This document shows, piece after piece, positions 1 through 7,112 of a DNA stretch of 64,000 nucleotides (the stretch's first letter is position 1; every line of letters starts with the position of its first letter). Source of the DNA: VXMT01 sp965204835 (GTDB lineage Bacteria; Chloroflexota; Dehalococcoidia; UBA2979); assembly GCA_965204835.1 (NCBI GenBank), contig OZ242017.1, forward strand, positions 558,001 through 622,000. The letters are read 5' to 3'. A program made the position numbers and the translations under genes. The notes beneath the pieces were generated by a model. The model ran no database searches. It saw nothing but the letters and a program-made list of their open reading frames with translations, and had not been told where the DNA came from.

Positions 1-370
1 CGACCAGCCCGTCGATGGCGAATCCCGGCAGCAGCAGCACCGACGTCCCCACGTTGTGCGGGCTCAGCACCTGCCCGTTGGCGAGGGGCACGGACTGCGA
101 CCACAGCCCCACGCGGTGGTCGAAGAACACCTCGTACGACCGCGTCCGGTACTGGTTGCGGAGGTCGAGGTTGCCGTCCCGGAGCAGGCTCTGCGTGGTG
201 ATCAGGTAGAACGGCTCATCGGCCGTGATCGAAGCGGCTCGGGTCGCCCGGATGTCGATCGAGGTGCTGTAGACGACGACGAGCAGGGCGAAGAGCACCG
301 TCGCGCCGACGAGGCCCGGTCGCCGTCGGGCGAGGTCCATCAGTCCGCGTGCCGCGTCGGTCGGTCGCAC
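1..370 (-). CDS. Membrane protein, N-terminal part, runs off left edge
   Basis: An open frame on the minus strand reaches the window edge without a stop. It starts with GTG at 370, preceded by GAGG about 8 bases upstream; an in-frame ATG at 340 is the alternative start. The product begins VRPTDAARGLMDLARRRPGL, followed by a hydrophobic segment (LVGATVLFALLVVVYSTSI) that looks like a first transmembrane helix. After it comes a stretch with Asp-Glu and aromatic residues (SITADEPFYLITTQSLL) and a segment with HNVGTSVLLLPGFA. An N-terminal helix followed by an acidic DE loop is typical of GT39/GT-C-like integral membrane glycosyltransferases, but with about 123 residues visible this is only a guess. 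It is divergent from the zinc-binding lipoprotein gene. Confidence 0.7.
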   Translation of the reverse strand, partial: MRPTDAARGLMDLARRRPGLVGATVLFALLVVVYSTSIDIRATRAASITADEPFYLITTQSLLRDGNLDLRNQYRTRSYEVFFDHRVGLWSQSVPLANGQVLSPHNVGTSVLLLPGFAIDGLV

Positions 371-544
371 CGTGTTCCTCAAGAAGCTGCGGGTGTCCGG
401 GGCTCCTCGGGGCCCATGCCGGCATTGTCCCACCAACGCCGCGTGGGGGGAGATGGTCTCGCCACCCGGTCGGGCCGGCGCGCTACCGCGGTTCGGCGCC
501 CGCGGACCCGATACCCAGTCTCTTGCACGGCCGGGCGGCGCCGT

Positions 545-577
545 GATACGGTATCGCGCTGGTGAGACGCCGTCTCA
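545..577. promoter_or_regulatory. Candidate metalloregulator operator upstream of zinc lipoprotein gene
   Basis: Two inverted repeats lie 37-69 bases before the start at 614. The first is GATACGGTATC (545-555), a perfect 5+1+5 palindrome. The second is TGAGACGCCGTCTCA (563-577), a perfect 7+1+7 palindrome. Zinc-uptake genes are normally repressed by Zur/Fur- or DtxR-type dimers that bind such symmetrical sites near the promoter. No regulator gene is in view, and the sequence does not match a Zur consensus I can recall, so the assignment rests on position and symmetry. Confidence 0.45.
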
Positions 578-613
578 TTACAATGGAATCGTCTGACGTG
601 GAGGGGTCGATTC

Positions 614-1768
614 GTGCGGAACATCATGGGACTGCGGACGCTCTGGACTGCCCTGCTGCTCGCGCTTGCGATCGCCGTCGCGGCTGCGTGCACCGACGGG
701 GACGACGATGGCGATGAGACCGTGGATGAAGGCGGGGAACGCCTCCAGGTCGTCGCGTCGACCGGCATCATCGGGCACTTTGCCGAGCAGATCGCCGGGG
801 ACGACGCCGACGTCGTGCCCGTGATCCCGCCGGGCGCGGATGCTCACACCTTCAGCCCCACCACCGCCGCCATCCGCGCCGTCGCGGCCGCCGACCTCGT
901 GATCGTCAACGGCTACAACCTCGAGGAAACCACCCTGGCCACCATCTTCGAGCAGCTCCGTGACGACGCCCAGCTCGTCATCGCCACGGCCGGCATCGCC
1001 CCGCTCGAAGGCGGCCACCACCACCACGAGGAGGAGGGTCACGACGAGGACGAAGAAGGCCACGGCCACGACGAGGACGAAGAGGGCCACCACGACGAGG
1101 ACGAAGAGGGCCACCACGACGACGAGGATGAAGAAGGCCACGGCCACGACGAGGACGAAGAAGGCCACGGCCACGACGAGGACGAAGAAGGCCACCACGA
1201 CGACGAAGAGATCACGGTCGCCGCGGAACACGGGCTCGCCGTCGCCGATGGCGACCCGCACATGTGGCTCACTGTCCCGAACGCGATGGCCTACGTGCGC
1301 AACATCGCGAACGCGATCGTCGCCGCGGACCCGGACAACGCGGCCGCCTACCGCGAGCGCGAAGCGGCATACCTCGCCGAGCTACAGGCGCTGGACGAGG
1401 AGGTCCGGACCACCATCGCCAGCATCCCGGAGGACCGTCGCGTGCTGATCGTCTACCACGACGCATTCCAGTACTTCGCCGCCGAGTACGGGCTCGAGCT
1501 GGCCGCCACCCTGCTGCCGGGCAACCCCTCGCAGCAGGCAAGCGCCTCCGCCGTGGCCGAGATCATCGAGATCGTGGGTGACCGCCAGGTCGGCGCTGTC
1601 TACCGCGAGCCGCAGTTCGCCGCCGAAGCCATCGAGGCGATCGCACAAGAGGCGGGCGTGCGTGTGCTGACGCTCTACTCCGCCGCCTTCACCGACGAGG
1701 TCGACAGCTACGTCAAGCTGATGCGTGAGAACGCGAACGCCCTGGTCGACGGGCTCGGCGGGGGGTAA
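614..1768 (+). CDS. Zinc ABC transporter substrate-binding lipoprotein (ZnuA-like)
   Basis: A metal-capturing lipoprotein of the cluster A-I (ZnuA/AdcA) family, which delivers Zn2+ or Mn2+ to an ABC importer. The GTG start at 614 has GAGGGG at 601-606. A signal peptide ends in a lipobox (VAAAC), so Cys26 should be lipidated. The family fold is recognisable from VVASTGIIGHFAEQI, PPGADAHTF (first ligand His), DPHMWLTVPNA (second), VYHDAFQYFAAEYGL (third) and the late YSAAFTDEV acidic region. Between the first and second ligands lies a very long loop of His, Asp and Glu repeats (about residues 134-198), which in zinc-type members gathers metal and is poorly ordered; here it is unusually long and built of repeated GHGHDEDEE units. 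No permease or ATPase gene follows, so the transporter partners are elsewhere. Confidence 0.93.
   Translation: MRNIMGLRTLWTALLLALAIAVAAACTDGDDDGDETVDEGGERLQVVASTGIIGHFAEQIAGDDADVVPVIPPGADAHTFSPTTAAIRAVAAADLVIVNGYNLEETTLATIFEQLRDDAQLVIATAGIAPLEGGHHHHEEEGHDEDEEGHGHDEDEEGHHDEDEEGHHDDEDEEGHGHDEDEEGHGHDEDEEGHHDDEEITVAAEHGLAVADGDPHMWLTVPNAMAYVRNIANAIVAADPDNAAAYREREAAYLAELQALDEEVRTTIASIPEDRRVLIVYHDAFQYFAAEYGLELAATLLPGNPSQQASASAVAEIIEIVGDRQVGAVYREPQFAAEAIEAIAQEAGVRVLTLYSAAFTDEVDSYVKLMRENANALVDGLGGG
1012..1209 (+). repeat. In-frame His/Asp/Glu codon repeat inside the zinc lipoprotein gene
   Basis: Tandem, slightly varied copies of about 30 bases (GAGGACGAAGAAGGCCACG-like) encode the acidic histidine-rich loop. 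Copy number probably changes by slippage. On the minus strand the same bases read as a Ser/Trp/Pro-rich frame without coding meaning. Confidence 0.8.
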
Positions 1769-2072
1769 CGCTCACGGCGCTCAAGGGACCTCGCCTGCCG
1801 CCGGCCAGCTGAGTCGGAGTTCGTGAACCGCGCCCCTGGCGACCTGTTCGCGGAACGCGTCCCGGCCCATCACGCCGTTTCATCGCGGGCGCGGGGCGGC
1901 CTGAGGCCGACCCAGCGCGCTCGACGCCATGCCGCCGGGCTCGGTCCGTGACACCCGACACGGGCTGCGGCGGTCCCGGCGCGCAGACCTTGCGGCCGCG
2001 GTCGTACCATCGCCCGGCACCCCGGCGCGCGGGCCCGACGGCACGGGCTCGCGGGCCAGTCAGGCGGTTCCC
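1769..2072. other. Intergenic, no gene seen
   Basis: About 300 bases between the zinc lipoprotein gene and the dehydrogenase gene. Open frames on both strands extend through it but are Arg/Pro-rich, typical of high-GC non-coding DNA. No convincing terminator hairpin with a T run was found. Confidence 0.5.
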
Positions 2073-3155
2073 ATGCTCGAACGCTTCCACGTCCCACCAG
2101 AGATCGAGGTGCGAGTCGACCCGGCCGTGATGCGGGACGCCGTCGAGGACCTCTTCGTGGCGCTCGGCATGCCGCGCGGCGACGCCGAGCAGTCGGCGGA
2201 CGTGCTGCTGTACGCCGACGTGCGCGGCATCGACTCGCACGGCGTCTCGAACATGCTGCGCGCCTACGTGGACGGGATCCGCCAGGGCCGCATCAACCTC
2301 GAGCCGCGCTGGCGCATCACCCACGACAGCCCGGCCGCCTGCACCATCGACTCGGACGGCGCGCACGGCGGCGTGATCGGGCCCGAGGCGATGCGCATCG
2401 CAATCGAGCGGGCGCGCCAGTACGGCATCGGCTCGGTCGCCGTGTACAACGGCGGTCACTACGGCGCCGCCGCCTACACCGCCGCGATGGCCCTCGACGA
2501 GGACATGATCGGCGTGTCGATGACCGCCGGCGGCGTCAGCGTGACGCCCACCTTCGGGGCCGAGGCGCTCATCGGCCTCAACCCGATCGCCATCGCCGTG
2601 CCCGCGCGCGAGGAGCCGCCGTTCATCTTCGACGGCTCGATGAGTTCGGTCGCCGGCAACAAGGTGCGGCTCGTGCAGCGCCTCGGCCGCGACACCATGC
2701 CGGGCTGGATCGCCGGTGAGGACGGCGCGCCGATCATGGACGAGCAGCCCATCCCCGACCCGTTCCTGATGCTGCCGCTGGGCGGCACGCGCGAGATCGG
2801 CTCGCACAAGGGGTACGGCCTCGCCGTGATGGTCGAGGTGCTTACGAGCCTGCTGTCGGGCGGCGCGGGAGGGCCGGACCGCCGCGCCCGCCAGGCGCAC
2901 CACCTGCTCGCGTACCGCATCGACGCCTTCACGGACGTCGAGCAGTTCAAGGACGACATGGACGTCTACCTGCGTCGCCTGCGCGACGCGAAGACGGCGC
3001 CCGGCGAGGAGCGCGTCTACTACGCCGGCCTGCCCGAGCACGAGGAGGAGGCCGCCCGCCGCGAGCTCGGCATCCCCTACCACCCCGAGGTGGTCGAGTG
3101 GTTCCACGGCATCCTCGCCGAGCTCGGCCTCGAGGATCGCCTCCCGGCGGCGTAG
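2073..3155 (+). CDS. Ldh family oxidoreductase (malate/L-lactate/ureidoglycolate dehydrogenase type)
   Basis: A 360-residue NAD(P)-dependent 2-hydroxyacid dehydrogenase of the YlbC/MDH2 family, which oxidises small 2-hydroxy acids such as malate, lactate or ureidoglycolate. Family hallmarks are DVRGIDSHGVSNMLRAYVDG near residue 50 (catalytic-region His), YGIGSVAVYNGGHYGAAAYT around residues 114-133, and the nucleotide-binding part with FGAEALIGLNPIAIAVPA. The late GSHKGYGLAVMVEVLTSLLSG is also typical. The open frame extends upstream to 1929, but those codons are Arg-rich and unlike the family; ATG 2073 gives the normal length. The threonine synthase-like gene starts one base after the stop, so the two are probably co-transcribed. 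The true substrate cannot be told from sequence. Confidence 0.88.
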   Translation: MLERFHVPPEIEVRVDPAVMRDAVEDLFVALGMPRGDAEQSADVLLYADVRGIDSHGVSNMLRAYVDGIRQGRINLEPRWRITHDSPAACTIDSDGAHGGVIGPEAMRIAIERARQYGIGSVAVYNGGHYGAAAYTAAMALDEDMIGVSMTAGGVSVTPTFGAEALIGLNPIAIAVPAREEPPFIFDGSMSSVAGNKVRLVQRLGRDTMPGWIAGEDGAPIMDEQPIPDPFLMLPLGGTREIGSHKGYGLAVMVEVLTSLLSGGAGGPDRRARQAHHLLAYRIDAFTDVEQFKDDMDVYLRRLRDAKTAPGEERVYYAGLPEHEEEAARRELGIPYHPEVVEWFHGILAELGLEDRLPAA

Positions 3156-3156
3156 C

Positions 3157-4344
3157 GTGCGCGCTCCCGCCTCCACGCTCACGCACCTCGAGTGCTCGAT
3201 CTGCGGCGCGCCCCACGAGTGTGAGGAGCTACAGACGGTCTGCCGCGCGTGCGGGCGCGCGCTGTTCGCGCGCTACGACCTCGACGCCGCGAGGAGGACG
3301 CTGACGCGCGAGGCGCTGAGCGGTCGCGAGGCCTCGATGTGGCGCTACGCCGAGGTCATGCCGGCGAGCGATCTGGCGGGCTCGGTCTCGCTTGGCGAGG
3401 GCATGACCCCGCTGCTCGCTGCGCCGCGGCTCGGCTCGGAGCTCGGGTGCGGAGACCTGCTCGTGAAGGACGAGGGCGGCAATCCGACCGGGTCGTTCAA
3501 GGCGCGCGGCATCGCCGCCGCCATCGCGATGGCGAGACGCCTCGGCGTGACCGACATCGGGATGCCGACCGCGGGCAACGCCGGCTCGGCCGCGGCCGCC
3601 TACGCGGCGCACAGCGGCATCACCGCCCACGTCGCGATGCCCGCCGACACGCCCGCCGCGATCATCGACGAGGTGCTGCACTACGGCGCCGACCTCCAGC
3701 TCGTCGACGGGCTCATCACCGACGCCGGACGGCTCATCGCCGAGGGCTGTCGCGAGCATGGCTGGTTCGAGATGTCGACGCTCAAGGAGCCGTACCGCGT
3801 CGAGGGCAAGAAGACGATGGGCTACGAGCTCTGGGAGCAGCTCGACGGCCGGCTCCCGGACGTCGTGCTCTACCCGACGGGCGGCGGCACCGGGCTGATC
3901 GGGATGTGGAAGGCGTTCGAGGAGCTGGAAGCGATGGGGCTCATCGGCAGCGAGCGGCCTCGCATGTGCGTGGTGCAGTCCGACGGCTGCGCGCCGATCG
4001 TGCGCGCCTGGCGCAACGGCGACGAGCGCGCCGAGCCGTGGCAGGACGCGTCGACGGTCGCGCCCGGCATCCGCGTGCCCGCCCCGTTCGCCGACGACCT
4101 CATCCTGCGCACGCTGCGCGAGAGCGGCGGCGCGGCCGTCGCCGTCCCGGATGGGTCGATCGTCCCGGCGATGCGCCGCCTCGCCCGCACCGAGGGCATC
4201 GACGCGTGCCCGGAGGGCGCCGCGACCCTCGTCGGCCTCGAGCTGCTGCTGGCGGACGGCGCCATCCGGCCGCACGAGCGGATCGTGCTGTTCAACACGG
4301 GCACGGGCCTCAAGCACCCGGAGCTCCGCCCCGGCGTCCCATAG
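3157..4344 (+). CDS. thrC: Threonine synthase-like PLP enzyme
   Basis: A PLP-dependent fold-type II lyase of 395 residues, most like threonine synthase (O-phosphohomoserine to threonine). It opens with a zinc-ribbon-like pair of CxxC motifs (ECSICGAPH and TVCRACGRA) seen in the short threonine synthases. The PLP lysine lies in NPTGSFKARG (about residue 116), the phosphate-gripping glycine loop in YPTGGGTGLIG, and the substrate loop in GNAGSAAAAYA. The GTG start is one base after the dehydrogenase stop, so translation is likely coupled. Related ammonia-lyases share these motifs, so threonine synthase is the best but not the only reading. Confidence 0.85.
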   Translation: MRAPASTLTHLECSICGAPHECEELQTVCRACGRALFARYDLDAARRTLTREALSGREASMWRYAEVMPASDLAGSVSLGEGMTPLLAAPRLGSELGCGDLLVKDEGGNPTGSFKARGIAAAIAMARRLGVTDIGMPTAGNAGSAAAAYAAHSGITAHVAMPADTPAAIIDEVLHYGADLQLVDGLITDAGRLIAEGCREHGWFEMSTLKEPYRVEGKKTMGYELWEQLDGRLPDVVLYPTGGGTGLIGMWKAFEELEAMGLIGSERPRMCVVQSDGCAPIVRAWRNGDERAEPWQDASTVAPGIRVPAPFADDLILRTLRESGGAAVAVPDGSIVPAMRRLARTEGIDACPEGAATLVGLELLLADGAIRPHERIVLFNTGTGLKHPELRPGVP

Positions 4345-4533
4345 GCGGGTACCGCCGACGGTTTACCGCTGGCTCAGCGGCTGACCGCGTCACCGTCGAT
4401 CGTCTATTGCATCGCGGGGCCCGCTCGTCCACCCTGACCACGAAGATCGCGAATGTAATACCGCGAGTGAACCGCAGTCGGGGCAGAAGCCAGTACGCGC
4501 CGTGACCTTCGGCGCATTGCAGTCGAAGTGGCC

Positions 4534-5481
4534 ATGTCGCTCCCAGCCGTCGTCTTCAACACTGATGAACGCTGGTTCTTCCACTTCCGGCCCGACGACC
4601 GAATCACGGAAGTTGACGAGGTCAACTTCTGGCGTCCGGCCGCACAGAGCGAGTTTCGCAAGCTCCAGCCGGGCGAGCCGATCTTCTTCCGCCTGAAGAA
4701 GCCGTACAACGTGATCGCCGGGTTTGGGTTCTTCGCGGTCTCCTCTCTCATGACAATCGAGCTCGCCTGGGAGATCTTCGGTGACCGCAACGGAGATGCC
4801 ACTGAAGGCGACTTTCAGCGGCGCCTCTGCGAGTACCGGCTGCGACACGGGCGCGAAACCGATGCACCGCTGAGGTGTCTCGTTCTCCGTGACGCCGTGC
4901 TCCTTCCGCGGAACCGGTGGCTGCCATGGGGATCGGACGAGGAGTGGAGCCGGAACATCGTCGCGTACAAGGGCTACGACCTCGCCACCGGCCCCGGTCG
5001 ATCCCTGGGCGCCATGCTGCAAAGCACCCATCCAGCCCCGGTGCCCGACCTGCACTCAGCCTTCGAACCTCTCAAGGACGACGAACGGGGCCTTGTCGAG
5101 GTGACCCGCCGGGAGCGACTGGGACAGGGCACGTTCCGTTTACGGCTGCTTCGCGCGTACGACGGGCAGTGCGCGGTGACGGGCGAACACGCCGTACCGG
5201 TCCTCGAGGCTGCGCACATCCAGCCCTACCTGGGTCCGGCATCCAACCACCCCCAGAACGGAATCGTGCTTCGGTCAGACCTGCACCGGCTCTACGACAG
5301 GGGTTACGTGACCGTGACGCCCGAACTGCGCCTGGAGGTGAGCTCCCGACTGCGCGACGAGTTCGAGAACGGGAAGCCCTACTACGACATGGCAGGCCAG
5401 AGGGTGCGGGTGCCGCGGGAACCGGACCTGGTTCCGAGTGCGCAGGCGCTCGAGTGGCACGCGCAGCACGTCTTTCGGTAG
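4534..5481 (+). CDS. HNH endonuclease domain protein
   Basis: A 315-residue protein with a C-terminal HNH nuclease module of the PF13391 type: C-AVTG (about residue 212), LEAAHIQPYL (catalytic His), then HPQNGIVLRSDLHRLYDRG with the Asn and final His. The N-terminal half (FNTDERWFFHFRP ... EPIFFRLKKPYNVIAGFGFF) resembles the PUA/EVE-like reader region often placed before HNH domains in stand-alone modification-dependent restriction proteins; that part is inference. ATG at 4534 was chosen, with GTG 4528 as the alternative; neither has a strong ribosome site. It is a lone gene with 190 bases before it and no methyltransferase nearby, which fits a defensive nuclease sensing modified DNA. Confidence 0.8.
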   Translation: MSLPAVVFNTDERWFFHFRPDDRITEVDEVNFWRPAAQSEFRKLQPGEPIFFRLKKPYNVIAGFGFFAVSSLMTIELAWEIFGDRNGDATEGDFQRRLCEYRLRHGRETDAPLRCLVLRDAVLLPRNRWLPWGSDEEWSRNIVAYKGYDLATGPGRSLGAMLQSTHPAPVPDLHSAFEPLKDDERGLVEVTRRERLGQGTFRLRLLRAYDGQCAVTGEHAVPVLEAAHIQPYLGPASNHPQNGIVLRSDLHRLYDRGYVTVTPELRLEVSSRLRDEFENGKPYYDMAGQRVRVPREPDLVPSAQALEWHAQHVFR

Positions 5482-5586
5482 CGCCCTCGTCCGGGCTGAG
5501 CGCCCTCACGCTGCACGCGCACAGCCGCCTCGCGCCGCTGGTCGCGAGGGGTGAGTGAGTGCTCGCGAGCCGCTCCACGGCGACAG

Positions 5587-6297
5587 CTAGCGGTCGGCCT
5601 CCGGGGGCGAGCCCTGCATCGCGGCGAAGTGACGCTCGACGCGGCCTGTCAGCAGCATCAGGGCGATGGCGACGAGCCACAGCACGAAGGCGACGCCGCT
5701 GACGCGGTGCAGCATCGTCGCGGCGTCCACCCAGATGGCCTGCATGGCGAGGCCGAGCGCCACCGAGACCGGCGCGATGCGCCGTATCGCGCCGCCGGCC
5801 CTCCACTGTCGCTCCGCCGCCGCCAGCAGCGCCAGGCCCGCGACCGCGAACCCCAGCTTGCCGGTCACCCAGCGGACGGCGTCGATGGTCTCCGTCGAGG
5901 CGTCGACGACGCTGAGCGCCGCGGCCTCCGACGCGGCAGGCGCGGACGCGGCCAGTGCGATGGCGCACACGCCCGATACAGCCGTGAACGCGCCCGAGGC
6001 GGCGAGCAGGAGGGGGACGGCGGGCGAGCCGGATCGTTCCCGGACGACCCAGGTGCGCCACAGGAACCATGCCCCGCCAATCAAGGTGAGCGCGGAGACG
6101 AGACGCGCGGCGCCGCCCAGGCTGTACATGGCCTTGCTGGCGGCGATCGCGCGGATGGACTCCAGCAGTTCCGGCCGGTCGGCATCCGCCGCGACGCGCG
6201 CGAACGCCATCACGACGGTGGCAACCGCGGTGAGCAGCAGGAACACGCCTGCCTTGCGCACAGCGGGATCCCGGGGCAGGCCGGCCGTGCTCGTCAC
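5587..6297 (-). CDS. Multi-pass membrane protein, unknown function
   Basis: A 236-residue protein with six to seven hydrophobic segments spread over its length, for example AGVFLLLTAVATVVMAFA near the start, AVPLLLAASGAFTAVSGVCA in the middle and VAFVLWLVAIALMLLTG near the end. No catalytic motif is visible. It is convergent with the HNH gene and stands alone. It has the look of small DUF4386-like integral membrane proteins, but I do not recognise the family with certainty. Codon use and composition match the neighbours, so it is probably a real gene. Confidence 0.7.
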   Translation of the reverse strand: MTSTAGLPRDPAVRKAGVFLLLTAVATVVMAFARVAADADRPELLESIRAIAASKAMYSLGGAARLVSALTLIGGAWFLWRTWVVRERSGSPAVPLLLAASGAFTAVSGVCAIALAASAPAASEAAALSVVDASTETIDAVRWVTGKLGFAVAGLALLAAAERQWRAGGAIRRIAPVSVALGLAMQAIWVDAATMLHRVSGVAFVLWLVAIALMLLTGRVERHFAAMQGSPPEADR

Positions 6298-6555
6298 TGG
6301 AGTACACCTCGTGTCGGCGGCGCCGGCTCACGCTAGCACGGCGGCTCCAGCCGGAGGCGCGACGCGCCGCGATGGTCGGGCGCGCGTAAGCGGCATCTCG
6401 GCCCGTTCCTCGGCAAACCTCCGCGAGGCGGTCAGACCCGCGCGCTGGAGCGTGGGTGCTTCGGGCGCAATTCGCGGGGCGGGGCCCGCGTCGTGCCCAC
6501 GATTGGGACGTTCGAGGGGGCGGATCTTGCTGCCGCTGCACGGCGAGCCGGATTC

Positions 6556-6586
6556 TTGACAGGCGTCGCGCGAGCGCGCCTATAGT
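6556..6586 (+). promoter_or_regulatory. Candidate sigma-70 type promoter
   Basis: TTGACA at 6556-6561 and TATAGT at 6581-6586, with a 19-base spacer, one to two bases longer than ideal. It lies just upstream of the ribosome site GGGAGGAG (6597-6604) and the ATG at 6610, leaving a leader of under 20 bases. Confidence 0.5.
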
Positions 6587-6609
6587 TGCGCCTCCCGGGA
6601 GGAGCCACC

Positions 6610-7059
6610 ATGCCGACCTATCAGCGACTCATCATCGCGTGGTTCTTCGTACCTGTGCACCGGTTCCTGCTCCGCCTGTCCAGGGGTCGCCTGCTGGGCC
6701 GCCTGGAAGGAGTGAGCATGCTCATACTCGTAACCAGGGGGCGCAAGAGTGGCAAGCTGAGGTCGTCGCCGCTGATGTACTTTCAGTTCGACGGATCAGC
6801 CGACCTCATTGTCGTCGCTTCGAACTACGGGCAGGATCACCACCCTGCGTGGTTCCTGAATGCGGCCGATGACCCGAACGTATTCGTCGAGATCGGCGGC
6901 GGACGTTTCGCCGCCGAGGCTCGTATCACCGAGGGTGAGGAACGAGCGACGTTGTACGAACAGGTGGAAGGTACGAACTCGCGCTTTGTCGGCTACGCTG
7001 CGAGCACGGAACGCCAGATTCCCGTGGTCGCGCTCCGGCGGACGTCGCCGCCCGTCTGA
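6610..7059 (+). CDS. Nitroreductase-family deazaflavin-dependent oxidoreductase (DUF385-like)
   Basis: A 149-residue protein of the F420-binding split-barrel family. Visible marks are the N-terminal helix (RLIIAWFFVPVHRFLLRLS), the core strand MLILVTRGRKSGKLRSSPL, SNYGQDHHPAWFLNAADDPNV and VEIGGGRFAAEARITEGEER. These are the conserved TxGRKSG, HPxWxxNL-like and DP blocks of the family, which use coenzyme F420 or related flavins to reduce small molecules. The ATG at 6610 is supported by an excellent ribosome site (GGGAGGAG) six bases upstream; the frame is open further upstream but with no better start. Its substrate is unknown. Confidence 0.85.
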   Translation: MPTYQRLIIAWFFVPVHRFLLRLSRGRLLGRLEGVSMLILVTRGRKSGKLRSSPLMYFQFDGSADLIVVASNYGQDHHPAWFLNAADDPNVFVEIGGGRFAAEARITEGEERATLYEQVEGTNSRFVGYAASTERQIPVVALRRTSPPV

Positions 7060-7112
7060 GAGGCAGCCCGGGTGGACGGAGGCCGATGGCTAGAGGAGCC
7101 GAGGGCGAGGAC

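Noticed and set aside
1039..1272. Ser/Trp-rich minus-strand frame in the zinc lipoprotein gene
   Set aside because: It is the antisense of the His/Asp/Glu codon repeat, with no ribosome site and a composition explained by the repeat.
1713..3182. 489-codon minus-strand frame over the dehydrogenase gene
   Set aside because: Antisense of a gene with clear family motifs; composition is the Arg/Ala/Val-rich type usual for high-GC shadow frames.
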